A model generated the notes under the pieces. That model saw only the letters and a list, made by a program, of their open reading frames with translations. It searched no databases and had not been told where the DNA came from. A stretch of 64,000 nucleotides of DNA from Natranaerobius thermophilus JW/NM-WN-LF (GTDB lineage Bacteria > Bacillota > Natranaerobiia > Natranaerobiales > Natranaerobiaceae), in assembly GCF_000020005.1 (NCBI RefSeq), contig NC_010718.1, positions 246,001 through 310,000 on the forward strand, given 5' to 3'. Positions within the stretch are counted from its first letter, which is position 1; each line of letters opens with the position of its first letter. Shown here piece by piece: positions 41,876 through 50,480 of the stretch. The translations under genes were made by a program, and so were the position numbers.

Positions 41876-42757
41876 ATGTTATTACAGAAAAAATTTGTAA
41901 AAGAAACTATCTTATTTGTTGCCGTAATAATCTTGTTGTTTTCTTTTTTAGTATGGTATGGGAATTGGAATTTAGAGTTGCTATTTAACGAAAAAGTAAT
42001 TGATTTAGAGGGAGACATGACGACTTCAGATGAGCATTTAACTATTAAGCCTAGAGAAATGATCATAGATCACTCTAAAATCACTATATTAGTTGATTAT
42101 CAAGTAAATCCAGAGTTAAGACAATTAGACCTTGAATTTACTACTCCTCCTCGACTTTTATTAGAAAAGGAAAACAAAGTAGATAATAATAATTCGACGC
42201 TTACAATGCCTAGTGGAGCTTATCCTGATTCATCTGAAAAAATAGAGACAATTGATGAGAGCTATTTTAAGTACGAGTATTGGTATCAAAATTTTCCGTA
42301 CGAACTTGAACAAGACCTAACTCTAATTTTAGATAGAACCTACATGAGTAAAGATCACAGTCAAGAAATTTCTGTGGATCCTGGTGATAATGTCGAAGTT
42401 GAGATATCAGACATAGGGAAATATAAGGGGAAGTTAAAAGAACCTCAAAAAACTGACGAAGGTTTAGATACAATAACTTTTGAAGGTGAGATACTTTCAG
42501 ATCAATTTGAGTATGGCTTTAGAGTGCGAGACTATTTAATTAGCATGGTAAACGGTGAAGAGGTAAGACCTACAGGTGCTGGCGGTGGTGGCAGCCCCGG
42601 TTCTAATTCCAATTATCAATTTGAACGTGAGTATAGAATAGAAGATAAAATGTTTTGGGAAGGAGATTTAGTACTACAAGTGGGAAGAATAAGAGTACTT
42701 ATTGGAAATAGGTTTGAATCCCCTTACATGGATTTAAACATTACCGAAGAATTATGA
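41876..42757 (+). CDS. Membrane-anchored protein of unknown family, paralogue of 32434-33321
   Basis: 293 residues; ATG 41876 behind AGGGGGGG. One N-terminal helix (ILFVAVIILLFSFLVW), then an acidic exported part with LEGDMTTSD, IIDHSKITILVDYQV and YFKYEYWYQNFPYELE. Identity with 32434-33321 runs along the whole length and is highest near the helix and the C-terminus (GNRFESPYMDLNI). The function is unknown. It is not adjacent to its paralogue, so the pair is a dispersed duplication. Confidence 0.7.
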   Translation: MLLQKKFVKETILFVAVIILLFSFLVWYGNWNLELLFNEKVIDLEGDMTTSDEHLTIKPREMIIDHSKITILVDYQVNPELRQLDLEFTTPPRLLLEKENKVDNNNSTLTMPSGAYPDSSEKIETIDESYFKYEYWYQNFPYELEQDLTLILDRTYMSKDHSQEISVDPGDNVEVEISDIGKYKGKLKEPQKTDEGLDTITFEGEILSDQFEYGFRVRDYLISMVNGEEVRPTGAGGGGSPGSNSNYQFEREYRIEDKMFWEGDLVLQVGRIRVLIGNRFESPYMDLNITEEL

Positions 42758-42774
42758 TGTTTTAGTTATGGGAA

Positions 42775-43806
42775 TTATGCTATTGAACTGATTAAAAATA
42801 TTATATATAGAATTAATATCACAATTGCATCAATTCCCAGATAAAAATAGCTTCTTTTGGAGCGGTATATAATACCAGCTGCAATCACATTAGTCATTAA
42901 TATCCCAATAACAGCTGCATTAAAAATTTCCTGTTCACTAAATTGTAAAATTGGCCCTTTTAAGTAGATTGTGTCTACAATAAATATTAACCCCATATTT
43001 AGTATATTGGCTCCTAGAATGCTACCAAAGGCTTGATCAAAGAAGCCTTTTTTAACTGCTGACAGTGTAATAACAAGCTCTGGAAGAGATGTGCTGAGTG
43101 CCAGGAATACTACACCTAATAGCCCCTCTGTTAACCCAGTATTTTCTGCGATTGTATCAGCAGCTCCAGATAAAAACCTAGCTGAAACTATGATAATTAT
43201 GCCCAATACGGCAAACTCAAACACCAGTTTTTTTAAAGATTCAGAACTTCTAGTATTATTTTTCGAATCATTTCTTTCATCAGGTGGTTCTGATGAGTCA
43301 ACAGGGTCAGTTGATAGATTAGGATTTCTTTTATGATACCGATAATGAATTGTATGTGAAACGAAATAAACAAAAAATATCAATAAACTGCTTCCACCTA
43401 AGTGACCAATTGTAAAAAGTTCTTGTTCGACGATGCCTGTAAGGGCTATAGTTAAGATTATTGTCAGCATGGAAACAGCCAGTATATGATCAAAGCTTAA
43501 CTTTTTAGCTATCGGCCCTTTTCCCTGAGCTATATCCATAAAAAAAATCAAAGATAGATTAAGTAGATTACTTCCAAATAAATTACCCAGGGCAAGATTA
43601 GGAGCATCTATAATTATTGCAGAAATTGTAACAGAAAGCTCGGGCAAAGTAGTGACTATTGGTAGCAATAGTACACCGACAAAAGCGCCACCAAGTCCGG
43701 TAACTTTACCAATTTTATCTGCAACTGTTGAAAGTCTTTTGCCACTAAAAAATATTGCTGCTGCTGTTCCAATAAAAACTAACCATGTTAATATGATGTT
43801 ATTCAC
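42775..43806 (-). CDS. CaCA-family sodium/calcium exchanger-like protein
   Basis: 343 residues, about ten helices in two related halves, each with a Gly/Pro/Glu-rich alpha repeat: GVLLLPIVTTLPELSVTI with GNLFGSNLLNLSLI, and GVVFLALSTSLPELVITL with GSILGANILNMGLI. A charged linker (about 165-190) separates the halves. These are hallmarks of YrbG/CaCA exchangers that swap Na+ or H+ for Ca2+. It is convergent with the preceding gene and followed upstream by a hairpin at 43905. Ion choice is inferred from the family. Confidence 0.9.
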   Translation of the reverse strand: MNNIILTWLVFIGTAAAIFFSGKRLSTVADKIGKVTGLGGAFVGVLLLPIVTTLPELSVTISAIIIDAPNLALGNLFGSNLLNLSLIFFMDIAQGKGPIAKKLSFDHILAVSMLTIILTIALTGIVEQELFTIGHLGGSSLLIFFVYFVSHTIHYRYHKRNPNLSTDPVDSSEPPDERNDSKNNTRSSESLKKLVFEFAVLGIIIIVSARFLSGAADTIAENTGLTEGLLGVVFLALSTSLPELVITLSAVKKGFFDQAFGSILGANILNMGLIFIVDTIYLKGPILQFSEQEIFNAAVIGILMTNVIAAGIIYRSKRSYFYLGIDAIVILILYIIFLISSIA

Positions 43807-43904
43807 TTCCTTTACATATTAGTCATAGGAATTCATATTTTAATAAGGATAGCATCACATATTTATAGTTCACTATTTTATTATTGGCAAATTATTCGGT
43901 AATT

Positions 43905-44003
43905 AAAACCCCTCCGGCTTTATTTAGAAATGTTCCTCATTAAGAAATCTTCTCACCTGTTGAAAAGGAATAGGGAACTTCTAAATTCGAAGGGGTTTTT
44001 GTT
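43905..44003. terminator. Long two-tier hairpin, about 95 nt
   Basis: AAAACCCCT (43905-43913) pairs with AGGGGTTTT (43991-43999), and inside ATTTAGAA..GTTCC (43922-43936) pairs with GGAAC.TTCTAAAT (43974-43986). A and T runs flank it. It lies upstream of the exchanger gene and downstream of the 44052 gene on the same strand, so it probably ends the antiporter operon. Confidence 0.8.
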
Positions 44004-44051
44004 ATTTTTTGCAAGTTAAATTATTGTTTGAATATCCAAACGACATTTAAC

Positions 44052-44552
44052 TTACTCGTAAAATAACCTACCCAAATCAAACATTGGAGAAAAATCTTCA
44101 TTAGCTTCATCCATATAGTCTGATTTGGATGTGAGTTCTTTACAGAAGTCAGAAGTTTTTAGTGTTAGGTCACTGATTAAGTGACTATTTTCTGCCGGTT
44201 CGGTTGGTTTATCCGAACGTCCTATTGCCATAATATACACATGGTCTTTAATAGGATATTCCTCGGAAAAAAAATCAAAAGTTATATTAAAACACAAGAA
44301 GTTTCGATTACTTATATCAATAATATCAATAGATGAGCTTGATTTGGAATAAACTTGTTTTTGCGAAACGTAATGTGGTTCTACAACTTCTTTGTCTAGT
44401 ATGTTAATTGATACATTAAAATTAACCGGAAAATTGTTCATGTTTAATACTTTAGTAATTATACTTTTTGAGTTTTGTTTTTTCAAAAGAGGACCCGAAT
44501 CATATTTGACACTTAATTTATCATTTTCATGATCTAAATTAGGTGATGACAT
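44052..44552 (-). CDS. Protein of unknown function in the antiporter operon
   Basis: 166 residues, not recognised. It has no clear signal peptide or membrane helix and is rich in Ser, Asp and Asn. It begins 5 bases after the antiporter stop, with AAGGAGGTG just upstream, and is last in the P-II-like / antiporter / unknown operon. A beta-rich pattern (NFPVNFNVSINILDKEV; LCFNITFDFF) suggests a sandwich-like fold, which is a guess. Confidence 0.6.
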   Translation of the reverse strand: MSSPNLDHENDKLSVKYDSGPLLKKQNSKSIITKVLNMNNFPVNFNVSINILDKEVVEPHYVSQKQVYSKSSSSIDIIDISNRNFLCFNITFDFFSEEYPIKDHVYIMAIGRSDKPTEPAENSHLISDLTLKTSDFCKELTSKSDYMDEANEDFSPMFDLGRLFYE

Positions 44553-44557
44553 GTGAA

Positions 44558-45763
44558 TTACACCTCCTTAGTTGACGGTGAAAAATCATATTGAATATTA
44601 GCTTCACCGGAAGAAACTAAAGCGTATTTAGTGCCGAGGGGTCCAAACAACTCAAATACTGTGATAGCAGCTAATTCAATTGCTGTAATTATTGGAGCAA
44701 TATCCGGAAATTGACTTTGAACTATCATCAATAAACCAATAGTGACACCAGCTTTAGAAAACATTGCAAAACCTAAATATTTTTGTACTAAAATTGGAGC
44801 TTGTGACCATCTGGCACCTAAAAAAGCTCCTCCTACTTTTCCAATACTTCTAGCTACAATGTAAACAGCGGCAAATACCCAGTTCTCCAATAAAATATCC
44901 AAGTGTAGTTCAGCTCCGGCTAACACAAAAAAACCTATATAAATGGGTAATTCAATATCTTCTAAATAAGTAATTTCTTTAGGTTTAGAATATAAATTAG
45001 CTACGACAAAACCACTGACCATATTAGCTAATAGGGGTGATAGGTTAAGTAGATTGGCCATTCCACTGTTTAAAAGAGCAATTCCGACGAGTAACAGTAC
45101 TTTATGTTGTCTATTACCTGTTGCCTTAAGTAACAGACAAAGAAAACAACCTAACACTGCTCCTAAAAGTGTAGATCCACCTAATTCAATTATAGGTTCT
45201 AATATACTAGCAACTGTGAATCCGTTACCTGCAATTAATCCACCAACTATAGCGGAAATAATACCAAAAAAGATAATACACAATGCATCGTCTACTGCTA
45301 CTACACCTAATAAAGTACTTGTAAAGGGTCCTTTTGCTTTTGTTTCCCTAACTACTGCCAAAGGAGATGCCGGAGCAGTTGCTGTTGCCATAGCCCCAAG
45401 CAACAGAGATACTTCCAGTGATAAGTTTAACAAGTAAAACATTGCAAAAAAGACTACAAAAAAAGCGCCAAAAATTTGTACAACAGTTATCCCTACTATG
45501 GCTTTACCCAATTGTTTAAGTTTACTAATTTCTAATTCGCTACCTATGAATAGGGCTATAATTCCCAAGCCTAATATTCTAATAATATTAAGGCTTTCGT
45601 TTAATTCACTTGGAATTACGTTTAATAATGATGGGCTTAAAATTAATCCAATAATAATGTATCCCACTACCATAGGTACTTTAAATCTTTGTACTAATTT
45701 TCCTCCACAAAAGCCTAGTAATAGAATTACAGCTATTCCTAAACTTTGGTCATAGATTGTCAA
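44558..45763 (-). CDS. CPA2-type Na+(K+)/H+ antiporter
   Basis: 401 residues, about 12 helices, from TTG 45763 behind GAGGTGACC. Motifs: GGKLVQRFKVPMVVGYIIIGLILSPS at the start, TATAPASPLAVVRE and VVAVDDALCIIFFG (paired Asp typical of the ion site). It is in one operon with a P-II-like protein (58 bases before) and an unknown protein. It is distinct from the fluoride-linked antiporter at 38240. A role in Na+ and pH control is likely. Confidence 0.9.
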   Translation of the reverse strand: MTIYDQSLGIAVILLLGFCGGKLVQRFKVPMVVGYIIIGLILSPSLLNVIPSELNESLNIIRILGLGIIALFIGSELEISKLKQLGKAIVGITVVQIFGAFFVVFFAMFYLLNLSLEVSLLLGAMATATAPASPLAVVRETKAKGPFTSTLLGVVAVDDALCIIFFGIISAIVGGLIAGNGFTVASILEPIIELGGSTLLGAVLGCFLCLLLKATGNRQHKVLLLVGIALLNSGMANLLNLSPLLANMVSGFVVANLYSKPKEITYLEDIELPIYIGFFVLAGAELHLDILLENWVFAAVYIVARSIGKVGGAFLGARWSQAPILVQKYLGFAMFSKAGVTIGLLMIVQSQFPDIAPIITAIELAAITVFELFGPLGTKYALVSSGEANIQYDFSPSTKEV

Positions 45764-45821
45764 TTAAGGTCACCTCTAATAGATTGATTGGAAAATAATG
45801 GAAATATAAAAGAAATTTTTT

Positions 45822-46157
45822 TTAAGACAAGCCAATAACATTATCAATTTTATAATAGAAGGCTATTCCGACACCTGGCTCATTTAGATCGATTAGTTTG
45901 CCTTCTAATAGTTCGGTGGCTTGTGATAATTTTTCTTCTGAGTCTACTATTGAAAAGATGGTTTTGTTACCTTCTTTACAGTGTTCAAAAAGTTGTCTAA
46001 CCCCTCCCACAATGGGAATTTTATTTTGACAAACTAATGCATTTCCCATTCCTTCAGAGTCAATTACAGTACCTCCCGGAATTCCGATTTCAATAAATTT
46101 CTTTAATAGTTCATCTAAATACTCCGTTTCGTTTAACACTATTACTAAGACATAAAT
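45822..46157 (-). CDS. P-II-like signalling protein, candidate ATT start
   Basis: About 111 residues resembling P-II/GlnB-type small regulators: first strand YVLVIVLNETEYLDELLKKF, IPGGTVIDSEGMGNAL, a connecting IPIVGGVRQLFEH and GKLIDLNEPGVGIAFYY. The usual start (GTG 46139) would delete most of the first strand. ATT 46157 lies eight bases after GGGAGAG (46166-46172) and restores IYVLVIV. Such proteins bind nucleotides (ATP/ADP, or c-di-AMP/cAMP in relatives) and often control the transporter encoded next to them, here an antiporter. Confidence 0.75.
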   Translation of the reverse strand: MYVLVIVLNETEYLDELLKKFIEIGIPGGTVIDSEGMGNALVCQNKIPIVGGVRQLFEHCKEGNKTIFSIVDSEEKLSQATELLEGKLIDLNEPGVGIAFYYKIDNVIGLS

Positions 46158-46421
46158 TTAAATCACTCTCCCTTGTAGTTTTAGCTTTTAGCGGCTGCTA
46201 AAAAACAACCGCAATTAGATCCTATTATTTTATTATACTCTTCTAAGTATGATTTTCAAGGATATATACATATTAGAATAATTCTTAATTTTGAATAAAA
46301 ACAAAAGCTAATTATAATAGTAATTGTTAACATGAAGGTGTATTATTACTATTTCTAGAAAACATAATAAAATCTCAGAGAATAAGTGATGGTGATTTAT
46401 AAACTTGGAGGTGTGTTACTG

Positions 46422-47021
46422 TTGGAAGGAAATTTTTATACTGCTGTTGAAAAGAGGCGTTCTATCTACGGGATTAGTAAAGAAGCTGTCATTTCCGATG
46501 ACAAAATTAAAAAAATTATTGAACATGCTGTAAAATTCATTCCATCTGCTTTTAATTCTCAGAGTGGAAGGGTGGTATTATTATTAGGAGAACATCACGA
46601 TAAATTATGGGAAATTATTAAGGATATTCTTAGAGAAAAAGTATCTGAAAAGAAATTTCCTAAGACCGAAGAAAAACTTAACTCCTTTAAAAGTGGATAT
46701 GGAACAGTGTTATTTTTTGAAGATCAGGAGCCAGTTCAAGAACTTCAGCAAAAATTCCCCAAGTATAAAGATACTTTTCCAATTTGGTCTCATCATTCTT
46801 CCGGCATGTTACAATACGTAGTGTGGACAGCGTTGGAATTAGAAGGTTTTGGCGCATCTTTACAGCATTATAATCCTATAATAGATGATGCTGTAAAAAA
46901 AGAATGGGATATTCCTGAAAACTGGGAACTGGTGTCCCAAATGCCCTTTGGTAAACCTACAGCTCCTCCGGGAGAAAAGGAATTTAAACCTCTAGATGAG
47001 AGAATAAAGGTTTTTAAATAA
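46422..47021 (+). CDS. Nitroreductase-family protein (HBN1/Frm2-like)
   Basis: About 199 residues from TTG 46422, behind GGAGGTG; the longer frame from 46386 has no ribosome site. FMN-binding nitroreductase features: AVEKRRSIYGIS near the N-terminus, HAVKFIPSAFNSQSGRVVLL, and LEGFGASLQHYNP. This group resembles fungal HBN1/Frm2-type proteins rather than classic NfsA/B. It probably reduces a quinone or nitro compound with NAD(P)H. It is followed after 72 bases by an O-methyltransferase. Confidence 0.85.
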   Translation: MEGNFYTAVEKRRSIYGISKEAVISDDKIKKIIEHAVKFIPSAFNSQSGRVVLLLGEHHDKLWEIIKDILREKVSEKKFPKTEEKLNSFKSGYGTVLFFEDQEPVQELQQKFPKYKDTFPIWSHHSSGMLQYVVWTALELEGFGASLQHYNPIIDDAVKKEWDIPENWELVSQMPFGKPTAPPGEKEFKPLDERIKVFK

Positions 47022-47092
47022 GAAACCATAAGTATCTATAGATATCCAATTTTAAAGCCAATGCCAATGCAAAATTAGAGGGGGTAATAAAT

Positions 47093-47716
47093 GTGGATCA
47101 AGAAATTTTTAATTATATTCAAAACTACATAGTCAGGGATAATTGTAAATCAGATACTATTAAGGAAGAAGAATATCAACGGGATGATGTACAACCCAGT
47201 ATAGAGCTGGAGACGGGTAAATTTTTAGGTCTTTTGATTAGGTTGATAAATGCTCAAAAAGTTCTAGAATTTGGTACCTGTCTAGGTTATTCAACTATTT
47301 GGTTAGGCGAAGCTGTAAAACAAACTGGAGGGAAAGTTATTTCAATTGAAAAAGACCCTAAACTCTATCAAGAAGCTAAAACAAATATAGAGGAAGCGGG
47401 TCTTTCAAATTCTGTAGAACTGGTTTATGGTGATATTAGCGAGAAAATTCGGGACTTAACTGGTCCCTATGATATAATCTTTCAAGATGCTCAAAAATCA
47501 TTATACCCTAAAGTACTGGAAAACAGTATTAATTTGTTGAATCAGGGTGGGGTGCTTGTTGCAGATGATACCTTATTCAAAGTTAAAGGAGCCCCAAGAA
47601 ATTTAGGGGCTCCTGTTGATGAATATAATCGCAAAGTAATGTCTGATGATAGACTTTACAGTACTATTTTACCTGTCGGCGATGGTGTTACTTTGAGTTA
47701 TAAGATTAGACAGTAA
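47093..47716 (+). CDS. Class I SAM O-methyltransferase
   Basis: 207 residues from GTG 47093 (AGAGGGGG upstream). The O-methyltransferase family-3 pattern is clear: GKFLGLLIRL, the SAM-binding VLEFGTCLGYSTIWLG, VISIEKDPKLY, and DIIFQDAQKSLYPKVLE with the usual metal-linked Asp. Related proteins (TrmR-type) methylate tRNA hydroxyuridine, others catechols. The C-terminal codons overlap the convergent thiT gene by 11 bases. Confidence 0.88.
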   Translation: MDQEIFNYIQNYIVRDNCKSDTIKEEEYQRDDVQPSIELETGKFLGLLIRLINAQKVLEFGTCLGYSTIWLGEAVKQTGGKVISIEKDPKLYQEAKTNIEEAGLSNSVELVYGDISEKIRDLTGPYDIIFQDAQKSLYPKVLENSINLLNQGGVLVADDTLFKVKGAPRNLGAPVDEYNRKVMSDDRLYSTILPVGDGVTLSYKIRQ

Positions 47717-48263
47717 AGTATTTTTTCACTCTAGTCAAGGTCAATAAAACTATAACAATTATAGTGATTATTAGTTCCGGAACTAAATAACTGGAATTAT
47801 ACAACAAAGAGTACATCCAGACGCTTTGCCCTTCGGGAGCATAGTCGCCAAAAAACACAGCTCCAGCTAAAAAATGGGAGACAAATCTGACCATTCCACC
47901 TAAAATAACACCTGTGACTATAGGTAAGATTATATTGGCCGAGGAATTCGCTTTTCTAATCCATGATGAAAAGGTTCCAGCTAAACCTAATCCTGCAAAA
48001 GCTACAGGATAATCCAGGAAAAATTGTATCCAGTGAACTATAAAGCCTGCTACTGCTAGCTGTAATATCCCGAAAGTGACTCCTGCCAGTATTCCGGGTT
48101 TTAACCCCCAACGAAAGGCTATGATAAATATAGGTAACATCTCTAAGCTAACAGATCCTCCCTGGGGCATGGTGTAAAGCTTAATCATGCTTAAAAGCAA
48201 TGCCAAAGCCACTGCGATACCGGTTTCTGCCAGGATTCTGACATTTTTTGATACGTTTTCCAT
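47706..48263 (-). CDS. thiT: Thiamine ECF transporter substrate component ThiT
   Basis: 185 residues, about six helices; RWGLKPGILAGVTFGILQL and IVHWIQFFLDYPVAFAGLGLAG are hallmarks of ThiT/YuaJ. It binds thiamine outside and works with an ECF module encoded elsewhere. The TPP riboswitch and terminator upstream on the same strand confirm the substrate. AGGAGAG precedes the ATG. Confidence 0.95.
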   Translation of the reverse strand: MENVSKNVRILAETGIAVALALLLSMIKLYTMPQGGSVSLEMLPIFIIAFRWGLKPGILAGVTFGILQLAVAGFIVHWIQFFLDYPVAFAGLGLAGTFSSWIRKANSSANIILPIVTGVILGGMVRFVSHFLAGAVFFGDYAPEGQSVWMYSLLYNSSYLVPELIITIIVIVLLTLTRVKKYFTV

Positions 48264-48308
48264 AATGAACTCTCCTTTCCTATATTAAGGCTCTTTTATA
48301 CTCCTTTG

Positions 48309-48354
48309 TTGATAGTTGAACTCTTAGTGTGAAATTGAAGAGTTCAACTATCAA
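48309..48354. repeat. Perfect 17-bp inverted repeat in the thiT leader
   Basis: TTGATAGTTGAACTCTT (48309-48325) and its exact complement (48338-48354). It lies between the riboswitch terminator and the thiT ribosome site. It has no T run, so it is more likely an mRNA-stabilising hairpin or operator than a terminator. Confidence 0.7.
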
Positions 48355-48380
48355 CATTCAACTTTAACACAGCCCATATT

Positions 48381-48414
48381 AAAAAAAGCGCAATTCCTTA
48401 GGAATTGCGCTTTT
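48381..48414 (-). terminator. TPP-riboswitch terminator
   Basis: On the minus strand AAAAGCGCAATTCC pairs with GGAATTGCGCTTTT, followed by a T run. It is placed after the TPP aptamer and before thiT. Confidence 0.93.
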
Positions 48415-48470
48415 AGTCGTAAATAATACATAAATAATACAGAAAACTCTATATAGCTCGCCTAGACTAA

Positions 48471-48570
48471 AAGCCAATTCCCTACGCTGGTATTATCCAG
48501 GTCAGGTTCTAGGGTAGGACTAATTGCCCTTCTCAGCCGGGAAGGCGATCCCCGGCACCCCTATTGGCTT
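48471..48570 (-). ncRNA. TPP riboswitch (THI element)
   Basis: On the minus strand: AAGCCAAT / ATTGGCTT outer stem, GGGGTGCCGG, the conserved GGCTGAGA, CCTAGAACCTGACCTGGATAATACCAGCGTAGGGAA. All conserved THI blocks are present. Thiamine diphosphate should cause termination before thiT. Confidence 0.96.
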
Positions 48571-48703
48571 AATAAAATTCGATTGTTATTACTATCTTAC
48601 CATGGGTGTAAATATAATACAATGCATATTAATTTAAATTCTTTCACTAACATATGTCGCCACTAACTCATGACTAAAGTCACGAGAATGCGTGACGAAC
48701 TCT

Positions 48704-48967
48704 TCAAATCTTGGCAAGATACCACTTACATGAAGATATTTCGTATTTCAATTCATAAATTTTTTGGGTTTCTCCGATAGTACTTTGGCAAGTGTAAACA
48801 ATCATTTTGTTGCCTGTTAATTTTTCTTCAGATGTGGATATAACTTGGTCAACACTAACCACTTTTTTAGTACCTTCGGAAGTGGTGATACGATATTTTA
48901 AAGGTTTAGGAATTCCATCTTCTTTAAACCAGGCAATCATTTCTATAGGTTTCATTATTACCTTCAC
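48704..48967 (-). CDS. Small protein after DNA polymerase IV, unknown function
   Basis: 87 residues: MKVIMKPIEMIAWFKEDGIPKPLKYR ... VVSVDQVISTSEEKLTGNKMIVYTCQS ... ELKYEISSCKWYLAKI. A small mostly-beta protein without signal or helices. It lies 14 bases after dinB on the same strand, and small proteins of this look are common as dinB partners in clostridia (from memory). A role with Pol IV is only inference. Confidence 0.7.
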   Translation of the reverse strand: MKVIMKPIEMIAWFKEDGIPKPLKYRITTSEGTKKVVSVDQVISTSEEKLTGNKMIVYTCQSTIGETQKIYELKYEISSCKWYLAKI

Positions 48968-48981
48968 AGTAATTCTCCCTT

Positions 48982-50247
48982 CTATAATAAGCTAGACATC
49001 ATGGGATACTCTTCTTCTGCATCTACTCCTCCTGCCAAGGGAGGAACTGTTGAATGTAAAAAACAGGACCGGATTAAAGAAGTTTCCCCGTGTTTAGCCC
49101 TGATTTTATCGATAGCTTTATAAAAAGACTCTTCTGAATCCGTATCAATAGACAATTTGTCAAACATCGATAGTTGGTAAGACTTACTCGATGAAAGGGA
49201 AGATAGTGAAATTCCTATGTGTCTTAAGGGTTCTTCTTCATCCCATAATTCATTTAAAAGTTTTTTACCAGTTTCGAAAATAACTTTAGTAGAATTTGTG
49301 GGATTGAGTAATTTTTTTTGTTTACCGTAGGAAATAAACTGTGAGGTTTTAATTGATAAATTGACTACTTGTGCGTAACAATGAGCATCACGTAATCGGC
49401 TACTGACCTTTTCAGTTAAAGATAATAACCAAAGCCGTGCTGTCTCTTTATCAGCCACATTTTCGGGAGTAGTAGTAGAATTTCCTAAACCCTTCATAGG
49501 AAAACCTTCTGGCCTAACGGAAGACTCCTCAATTCCATTGGCAAAATCCCAGATCAAAAGCCCGTGACTTTTCAACCAAAGTTTCAATTTATTGCGAGGA
49601 GTTTTAGCCAGTTCCCCAATGGTAGTGATTCCTCGATCAAGTAACTTTTTTTCTGTAGCCCTTCCCACCATAAATAATTCTCCTACAGGTAGTGGCCACA
49701 ACTTAGTAGGAATTTCTTCAGGGAATAATGTGTGAACTCGGTCGGGTTTTTTAAATTCTGATGCCAGCTTAGCTAAGAGCTTATTGGGGCCAATTCCTAT
49801 GTTCACTGTGAACCCGAGTTCTTCTTTTACTCTGGCCTTAATAGTATTAGCGGCGGTAAGATAATCCCCAAATTGTTTTTCCATATTGGTGAAATCCAGG
49901 AAGACTTCATCAACCGAATAGCGTTGAATAAAAGGGGAGTATTCGTACAGCAATTCGACCATGGCATTACTGCATCGAAGGTATAGATCATAATTGGGTG
50001 GTACTACAAACAGGTCAGGGCACTTTTTTCGAGCACTGCTCAACAGCTCTCCGGTTTGAATTTTAAACTTGCTTTTTGCTGGTATGGATTTAGCCAGTAC
50101 AATTCCACGACGTTTTTGTGAATCTCCACCAACTACTGAGGGGACTTGCCTCAAATCAAGTTGTGCACCTTTTTGCAGCCTGTAAGCAGCCTCCCATGAT
50201 AAATACGCAGAATTAACGTCAATGTGAAATATTATGGGGTCGCTCAT
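48982..50247 (-). CDS. dinB: DNA polymerase IV (Y family)
   Basis: 421 residues. Y-family motifs: IIFHIDVNSAYLSWEA with the first metal Asp, RYSVDEVFLDFTNM with the catalytic SVDE-type motif, the NIGIGPNKLLAKLASEFKKPD core and helix-hairpin-helix segments LPVGELFMVGRATEKKLLDRG. A little-finger domain follows, with a QLSMF beta-clamp-binding motif near residue 375. It performs translesion synthesis. No SOS box was identified. A small gene follows downstream. Confidence 0.93.
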   Translation of the reverse strand: MSDPIIFHIDVNSAYLSWEAAYRLQKGAQLDLRQVPSVVGGDSQKRRGIVLAKSIPAKSKFKIQTGELLSSARKKCPDLFVVPPNYDLYLRCSNAMVELLYEYSPFIQRYSVDEVFLDFTNMEKQFGDYLTAANTIKARVKEELGFTVNIGIGPNKLLAKLASEFKKPDRVHTLFPEEIPTKLWPLPVGELFMVGRATEKKLLDRGITTIGELAKTPRNKLKLWLKSHGLLIWDFANGIEESSVRPEGFPMKGLGNSTTTPENVADKETARLWLLSLTEKVSSRLRDAHCYAQVVNLSIKTSQFISYGKQKKLLNPTNSTKVIFETGKKLLNELWDEEEPLRHIGISLSSLSSSKSYQLSMFDKLSIDTDSEESFYKAIDKIRAKHGETSLIRSCFLHSTVPPLAGGVDAEEEYPMMSSLL

Positions 50248-50349
50248 TGTGCATCACTCCTGTAGAAAACATTATAGCAGAACACATGTTCGAAGTAAAG
50301 TGAAGTGATTCGCACATATTACTGTTAAATTATAGTTGTAAAAAGCTGT

Positions 50350-50403
50350 TGTTAACCACCTCATTTTACGAGGTTGACAGGAGAGTTGTAATTATAATAT
50401 ATT
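50350..50403 (+). promoter_or_regulatory. BirA operator overlapping the bioY promoter
   Basis: TGTTAACC (50350-50357) and GGTTGACA (50372-50379) are inverted half-sites 14 bases apart, matching the biotin-repressor box. The right half contains TTGACA, a -35; TATATT (50398-50403) is a -10 at 18-bp spacing. Biotin-loaded BirA would block bioY. Confidence 0.8.
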
Positions 50404-50480
50404 TGATTTATTGATTTTATTTATTAGTTTTTAGCGTTAGCATCTATTTTATATTTCTATTTGGGAAGGAGTGCATTCTT

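Noticed and set aside
45054..45437. 127-codon plus-strand ORF inside the antiporter gene
   Set aside because: Antisense shadow of a membrane protein gene.
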